Positions 60,330 to 64,000 of a stretch of DNA of 64,000 nt are shown here, one piece after another. Source of the DNA: Arthrobacter sp. zg-Y919 (GTDB lineage: Bacteria > Actinomycetota > Actinomycetes > Actinomycetales > Micrococcaceae); contig NZ_CP126242.1 of assembly GCF_030142045.1 (NCBI RefSeq), positions 3,020,268 through 3,084,267 of the forward strand, given 5' to 3'. How positions within the stretch are numbered: position 1 is the stretch's first letter; the number at the start of each line of letters is the position of its first letter. Made by a program: the position numbers and the translations under genes. Under the pieces are notes generated by a model. That model had not been told where the DNA came from, ran no database searches, and saw nothing but the letters and a program-made list of their open reading frames with translations.

Positions 60330-60962
60330 TCACCCTACGGTTATGCGCACCACCGTTGTCGGTTCTTCCAGCAGATCCCCACCCACCGTCACCACGGCGG
60401 TATCCCGCCCGCCCAGCTTCCGGATCGCCTTCGCTGCCTTCTGCACTTCTTCCTCGGCGCTGCGTCCCTTAATCGCCAGGACCTGTCCCTTCCCGTGCAG
60501 GAGCGGTACGGTCAACCCGGCCAGTCCACCGAGCGCGGAGACCGCCCTCGCCGTTGCCACGTCTACATTGACCTCGGCGACTACCTGCTCAGCCCGCCCC
60601 CGGATCACACGGACGTTGTCCAGCTCTAGGTCCGAGATGACTTCATTCAGCCAGATCACCCGCCGCTCAAGCGGTTCGATGAGCGTGATGGCAATGTCAG
60701 GGCGGGCGATAGCCAGGCATAGACCCGGCAGGCCTGCTCCGCTGCCGACGTCGGCCACGGTTGCGTTCGCGGGGATCAGCTCCGCCACTACGGCGCAATT
60801 GAGTACGTGCCGGCTCCAGAGCCGCGGAACCTCCCGCGGCCCGAGCAGGCCCCGCTCCATTCCCGAGGTCGCCAGGTGCTCGACGTACCTGCGTGCCAGG
60901 TCGAGGCGGTCACCGAAGATCGCCTGGGCGGCGTCCAATTCTGCGGGCGTTGTGTCAACCAC
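60330..60962 (-). CDS. rsmG: 16S rRNA (guanine-527-N7) methyltransferase RsmG
   Basis: RsmG (GidB) methylates G527 of 16S rRNA using SAM; its loss gives low-level streptomycin resistance. The 210-residue protein has the SAM motif TVADVGSGAGLPGLCLAIA near residue 67, LIEPLERRVIWLNEVISDL, and ARAVSALGGLAGLTVPLL. The N-terminal ARRYVEHLATSGMERGLLGP and RLWSRHVLNC are also family features. It lies between jag and parA in the standard actinobacterial order. Confidence 0.96.
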   Translation of the reverse strand: MVDTTPAELDAAQAIFGDRLDLARRYVEHLATSGMERGLLGPREVPRLWSRHVLNCAVVAELIPANATVADVGSGAGLPGLCLAIARPDIAITLIEPLERRVIWLNEVISDLELDNVRVIRGRAEQVVAEVNVDVATARAVSALGGLAGLTVPLLHGKGQVLAIKGRSAEEEVQKAAKAIRKLGGRDTAVVTVGGDLLEEPTTVVRITVG

Positions 60963-60999
60963 TTACTTGTTATTCCTTCTCTGCACTGCGTTGGGGGAA

Positions 61000-61545
61000 C
61001 TAAGACGCAGGCAGGGAAACGACGATGTGACGGTCTGCGCCTTCACCTTCGGATTCACTGACCAGACCGAGTTCAGCCACGGCGTCGTGGACGATCTTGC
61101 GCTCATAAGCACTCATGGGATCCAGAGCCACTTCCTGGCCGGTGTCCTTGGCACGAACAGCTGCTTCCTCCGCAATGGACTGCAGCTGCCCGCCGCGTTC
61201 TTCACGGTAGCCGGTGATGTCCAGGACAAGCCTGGAACGGTTTTCCGTGGCCGTCAGTACCGACAGCCTCGTGAGTTCCTGCAATGCCTCCAGAACCTCA
61301 CCGTCACGTCCCACCAGCGCCTGGAGAGCGGTGTCGTCACCTTCTTCGGAGACGATGGAGATGTAGGTGCGCCCGTTGCGGACCTCGATGTCGATATCCC
61401 CGTCTATGTCGGCGATATCCAGGAGCTCCTCGAGATAGTCCGCGGCGACATCTCCCTCTTCCTCCAGCCGGCCGGTGCGCCCCTGAACAGGTTCCGCAGC
61501 CTCCTCAACGGGGACTACGGAATCATCAATGTGCTCAGTGCTCAT
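61000..61545 (-). CDS. jag: R3H/KH-domain RNA-binding protein Jag (KhpB)
   Basis: The 181-residue protein has an acidic N-terminal region, a KH domain (VRNGRTYISIVSEEGDDTAL, then LQALVGRDGEVLEALQEL) and a C-terminal R3H domain (ALDPMSAYERKIVHDAVAE, ending RHIVVSLPAS). KhpB binds RNA with KhpA and affects cell elongation. It lacks the Jag_N domain found in firmicutes, as is usual here. Its start overlaps the yidC stop (ATGA), so the two are co-translated. Confidence 0.94.
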   Translation of the reverse strand: MSTEHIDDSVVPVEEAAEPVQGRTGRLEEEGDVAADYLEELLDIADIDGDIDIEVRNGRTYISIVSEEGDDTALQALVGRDGEVLEALQELTRLSVLTATENRSRLVLDITGYREERGGQLQSIAEEAAVRAKDTGQEVALDPMSAYERKIVHDAVAELGLVSESEGEGADRHIVVSLPAS

Positions 61546-62504
61546 CTTCTTTTCCTGTTCTTCCGCTGGGGCTGGGTGCGCTGGCCTTTCGGTACCGCCG
61601 GTACTTCCACGGGCGTTTCGCCCTTCTTCTCTCCGAGCAACGGCGCCATCGGCAGGCCCTTGCGGGCACGGCGCTCAGCCAATGCCTTAGCCGCCGGCGA
61701 TCCCGGGGTAGGCATCCGCCGGATCACGAAGAACTGCTGTCCCATGGTCCACAGGTTCGTGGTTGTCCAGTAGATGAGGACGCCAATGGGGAAGTTGATG
61801 CCGCCTACGCCGAAGACGATGGGCAGTACGTACAACATCATCTTCTGCTGGCGCATGAAGGGGCTGGCGAGGGCCTCCTCGGACATGTTCTTGGACATGA
61901 TCTGCTTCTGGGTGATGAACTGCGAAGCGGTCATGGCCAGAATCATGATGATGGAGAGCACTACAACCGAGAGGTGGCCCTCGTCCCCGAAGCCGTGCAG
62001 CAGCGAGGAAGAGAGGGGGGCCCCAAGAATGGTCGCCTCATCGAACTGCTGGATGGCGCTGTGGGAAAGTGCTCCCTGGCCCTCACCCCGGGCATTGGAT
62101 GTGGAGATTCCGTTCAGCACCTGGAACAGGGCGAAGAAGAACGGCATCTGCACAAGCATGGGGAGGCAGGCAGCGAACGGGTTGGTCCCATGCTTCTTGT
62201 ACAGGGCCATCTGTTCCTGCGTCATTGCCTGACGGGAGAGCTGGTCGGTCTTGCCCTTGTACTTCTGCTGCAGCTTGCGCAGGTCCGGCTGCAGTGACTG
62301 CATGCCGCGCTGTGCCTTGATCTGCTTGACGAAGACCGGAATCAACGCGGCGCGGATCACGATCACCAGGCCGATGATGGACAACGTCCACGTCCAACCG
62401 GATGCGGCATCCATCCCGAGGAAAACGAATCCCTCGTGGAAGACCCACATGATCCATGACACTACCCACTTAAAGGGGAACAGTATCGTCTCGAAGAAAC
62501 CCAT
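61542..62504 (-). CDS. yidC: Membrane protein insertase YidC
   Basis: YidC inserts proteins into the membrane, alone or with SecYEG. The 320-residue protein has five hydrophobic segments, starting FFETILFPFKWVVSWIMWVF. The cytoplasmic hairpin is KQIKAQRGMQSLQPDLRKLQ followed by KYKGK and QEQMALYKKHGTNPFAACLP. The conserved arginine of the hydrophilic groove is in IGLVIVIRAALIPVF. The C-terminus is very basic (PKGQRTQPQRKNRKRR), a ribosome-binding tail. It follows yidD and precedes jag. Confidence 0.96.
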   Translation of the reverse strand: MGFFETILFPFKWVVSWIMWVFHEGFVFLGMDAASGWTWTLSIIGLVIVIRAALIPVFVKQIKAQRGMQSLQPDLRKLQQKYKGKTDQLSRQAMTQEQMALYKKHGTNPFAACLPMLVQMPFFFALFQVLNGISTSNARGEGQGALSHSAIQQFDEATILGAPLSSSLLHGFGDEGHLSVVVLSIIMILAMTASQFITQKQIMSKNMSEEALASPFMRQQKMMLYVLPIVFGVGGINFPIGVLIYWTTTNLWTMGQQFFVIRRMPTPGSPAAKALAERRARKGLPMAPLLGEKKGETPVEVPAVPKGQRTQPQRKNRKRR

Positions 62505-62513
62505 TTACACTCC

Positions 62514-62885
62514 TCAGGCCGCCGAGCGGCTGTCTTCGTCAGCTGGAATCACGGGGTGATTCAGCACAATGATCCTCGGGACCTTCGTTGAGTCCCAAAT
62601 CCGGTGTCCATCAGGTACGTGATCCACGCCGCCGCCATTCCAGGGGTGGCAGCGTATCAGCCGTCGGAAAGCCAGCCAGGAGCCTTTAACGGCTCCGTGG
62701 ACGGTAACTGCTTCGAGGGCATAGGCGGAACACGAAGGGAAAAATCGGCAAACCTGGCCGTACAGCGGTGAAACGGCCTTCCGGTATGCCTTCAGCAGGC
62801 CGATGAGGATCAGGCGGGGGAGGTCCCATAGAAAAAGGGCAACGGCGATCAAGGCCCTCAACGGATGTGATCCGGAGTCCCTCAT
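62514..62885 (-). CDS. yidD: Membrane protein insertion efficiency factor YidD
   Basis: The 123-residue protein holds the YidD core [20 protein letters not shown] followed by [14 protein letters not shown], and [18 protein letters not shown], with its conserved cysteines. An N-terminal amphipathic stretch ([16 protein letters not shown]) attaches it to the membrane. ATG at 62885 with GGGAGG upstream is preferred. ATG at 62912, which would nearly touch the rnpA stop, is possible. It helps YidC-dependent insertion. It lies between rnpA and yidC. Confidence 0.94.
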   Translation of the reverse strand: MRDSGSHPLRALIAVALFLWDLPRLILIGLLKAYRKAVSPLYGQVCRFFPSCSAYALEAVTVHGAVKGSWLAFRRLIRCHPWNGGGVDHVPDGHRIWDSTKVPRIIVLNHPVIPADEDSRSAA

Positions 62886-62914
62886 CGCTGGCTCATCCTC
62901 CCTGCCTGGCATGT

Positions 62915-63262
62915 CTAACGCTGCGAAAGTTTGGCTATACAAGCGTTCAAAGCGCTGTGATAGTCGGCGCTGAGTACGGACCACGACGCCGAGGCTGAGG
63001 CAGGAAGAGCCCTCACCACCACGTCCAGTCCGGTCGGGTGGACTATCAGTGACTGCGCTGCCGCTTCCCTCAGTCTTCTCTTAACGAGGTTGCGTGTCAC
63101 CGCGTTCCCGACGGATTTGGCCACGATGAAGCCTATGCGGCTCGGCTGGTCGCCCGTAGGAACCGCATATAGCACTACGTTCCGGCGCCCACTTCGGGCA
63201 CCGGAACGTACAGTACGAGAAAAATCCGCCGATACCCTTACCCGGTTCCTCACGGCCAACAT
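62915..63262 (-). CDS. rnpA: Ribonuclease P protein component
   Basis: RnpA is the protein subunit of RNase P, which trims tRNA 5' ends. The 115-residue protein begins [20 protein letters not shown] and contains the signature [20 protein letters not shown] followed by RRLRE, the conserved RNR-type basic helix. ATG at 63262 has AGGTGG upstream; a GTG three codons earlier is less likely. It follows rpmH at 63 bases. Confidence 0.96.
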   Translation of the reverse strand: MLAVRNRVRVSADFSRTVRSGARSGRRNVVLYAVPTGDQPSRIGFIVAKSVGNAVTRNLVKRRLREAAAQSLIVHPTGLDVVVRALPASASASWSVLSADYHSALNACIAKLSQR

Positions 63263-63325
63263 TGGGACCACCTGGAATCCGGGACAGAGCTGCTAAGTGG
63301 CAGCATCGGCAAACTTTGAGGTTAT

Positions 63326-63463
63326 TTAGGCCGACAGTTCGGTACGGCCCTTGCCACGGCGTGCGGAAAGGATGGCACGGCCGGCACGGGTACGCATGCG
63401 AAGGCGGAAGCCGTGCTTCTTGGCACGACGGCGGTTATTCGGCTGAAAAGTCCGCTTGCTCAC
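63326..63463 (-). CDS. rpmH: 50S ribosomal protein L34
   Basis: The 45-residue basic protein reads [20 protein letters not shown] followed by [19 protein letters not shown], the universal L34 sequence. The start is GTG at 63463 with GGAG nine bases upstream; the longer reading to 63526 only adds unrelated residues. It is the first gene of the leftward rpmH-rnpA-yidD-yidC-jag-rsmG series and marks the left side of oriC. Confidence 0.98.
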   Translation of the reverse strand: MSKRTFQPNNRRRAKKHGFRLRMRTRAGRAILSARRGKGRTELSA

Positions 63464-63610
63464 GGTAGTTACTCCAAGACAATCTTGAGTCGCGCCGGCA
63501 CTTGTTGCGACAAGGGGGAAGAACAAGCGGCGCTTTTTTCATGTGTCTGTCTGTACTCGCCCGGACCTGGACCCTGATTTCCAGAACCCCTGCAGGGCAT
63601 GTGTGAGTAC

Positions 63611-63638
63611 AGATAGCAGACACAAAGGACTACTCAAC
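63611..63638 (-). promoter_or_regulatory. Promoter candidate for rpmH
   Basis: Read leftward: -35 TTGAGT (63638-63633), 16-base spacer, -10 TATCTG (63616-63611). It lies about 150 bases upstream of the rpmH start. Confidence 0.4.
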
Positions 63639-63775
63639 GTTAGGTGAGTAAGGGGCACCAGTCAAACCGAGGCACTGCCCGGCTTCGAAGCCTCAGCACC
63701 ACGGGTGGTCCACCGTCCGGAAACAGGGTGCCGATCCAGCTCTCTTCAGGCTGTGTACCCAGATTTTTCAACAGC

Positions 63776-63932
63776 TGTGGACAACTGCTGTGGGTATCCA
63801 TCCGCCGCAGGTCCTGTGAGACGGCCGACAGCCCCCGGATTCGGCGGATTTCCAGCTACCACCACGCGAAATCATCCTTTAGGCTTGGCGACGGGTACTT
63901 TATCCACTATCTGTGCATAACTCTGTGGATGA
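63776..63932. promoter_or_regulatory. DnaA boxes of presumed oriC
   Basis: TGTGGACAA 63776-63784 (minus, perfect actinobacterial box TTGTCCACA); TTATCCACT 63900-63908 (+, one change); TGTGCATAA 63912-63920 (minus, matches TTATNCACA); TGTGGATGA 63924-63932 (minus, one change). A weaker TGTGGGTAT lies at 63789-63797. More boxes probably lie past the window edge. Confidence 0.75.
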
Positions 63933-64000
63933 AGTACCAGGGATCCCCGCCGGGGTCCTTGGTTTTCTTAGACAGCCGCAAGGCGTCATGAGAGGTTTTT

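Larger units (their letters stand above)
63464..64000. other. rpmH-dnaA intergenic region, left part of presumed oriC
   Basis: 537 bases without a gene, reaching the right edge. The next gene beyond the edge is expected to be dnaA. It contains the rpmH promoter candidate (63611-63638) and several DnaA boxes (63776-63932). The T-rich unwinding element cannot be defined because the region is cut. Confidence 0.8.

Overview
The window is high-GC DNA from an actinomycete, most likely a Micrococcaceae member close to Arthrobacter. It carries the classic origin-left block rpmH-rnpA-yidD-yidC-jag-rsmG-parA-parB with actinobacterial parS sites, and the murJ-trxB-trxA-cwlM and rpsF-ssb-rpsR-rplI-dnaB blocks that lie near oriC in this phylum. 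It also has mycothiol genes (ino1, mshA), which are restricted to actinobacteria. The right edge falls in the rpmH-dnaA intergenic region, so the window is the chromosome arm just left of the origin. The genus is an inference from gene content, not a measurement.

Layout, left to right. 1-5643: L-arabinose use (araB-araD-araA, a sugar-binding lipoprotein running off the edge, and a LacI-type regulator with palindromic operator candidates). 5754-8440: a KimA-type potassium transporter and an unknown protein. 8501-12274: dnaB, a DnaA-box-rich intergenic region, then rplI, rpsR, ssb and rpsF. 12476-25036: M18 aminopeptidase, five ABC-2 transporter genes (including two tandem paralogous ATPases), an MFS exporter, an ABC-F protein, small proteins, an FAD oxidoreductase and a FemX-like bridge transferase. 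25033-34892: a GT87 membrane mannosyltransferase, ino1, fhs, mshA, a possible small-peptide locus, a histidine phosphatase, cca and a NUDIX hydrolase. 34969-41016: murJ, a membrane protein with a degenerate kinase-like domain, trxB, trxA and a CwlM-like degenerate amidase.

41300-53400 is an accessory glycan cluster between cwlM and parB. In mycobacteria, and by inference in the ancestral arrangement, these two are close neighbours. The cluster encodes an OafA/SGNH acyltransferase, a polyprenyl-phosphate GT2, two GT4 enzymes, a 1000-residue protein that joins a Wzx-like flippase to a GT39-type GT-C glycosyltransferase, a membrane-anchored TIM-barrel hydrolase-like protein, a PIG-L deacetylase and a convergent secreted beta-helix protein. 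Stop/start overlaps show that the central genes are translationally coupled. The set reads as a pathway that builds, flips, finishes and trims an envelope glycan.

53577-55479 is a divergent ArsR/MFS pair. 55480-57543 is about 2 kb without a convincing gene, but it holds nine perfect 14-bp parS cores. Two more perfect cores lie at 53498 and inside parA, and degenerate copies lie at 56904 and inside parB. 57544-63463 is the parB-to-rpmH block. 63464-64000 is the left part of the presumed oriC region, with DnaA boxes. Many start codons were moved from the longest possible ORF to an internal ATG/GTG with a ribosome binding site; each entry says so.
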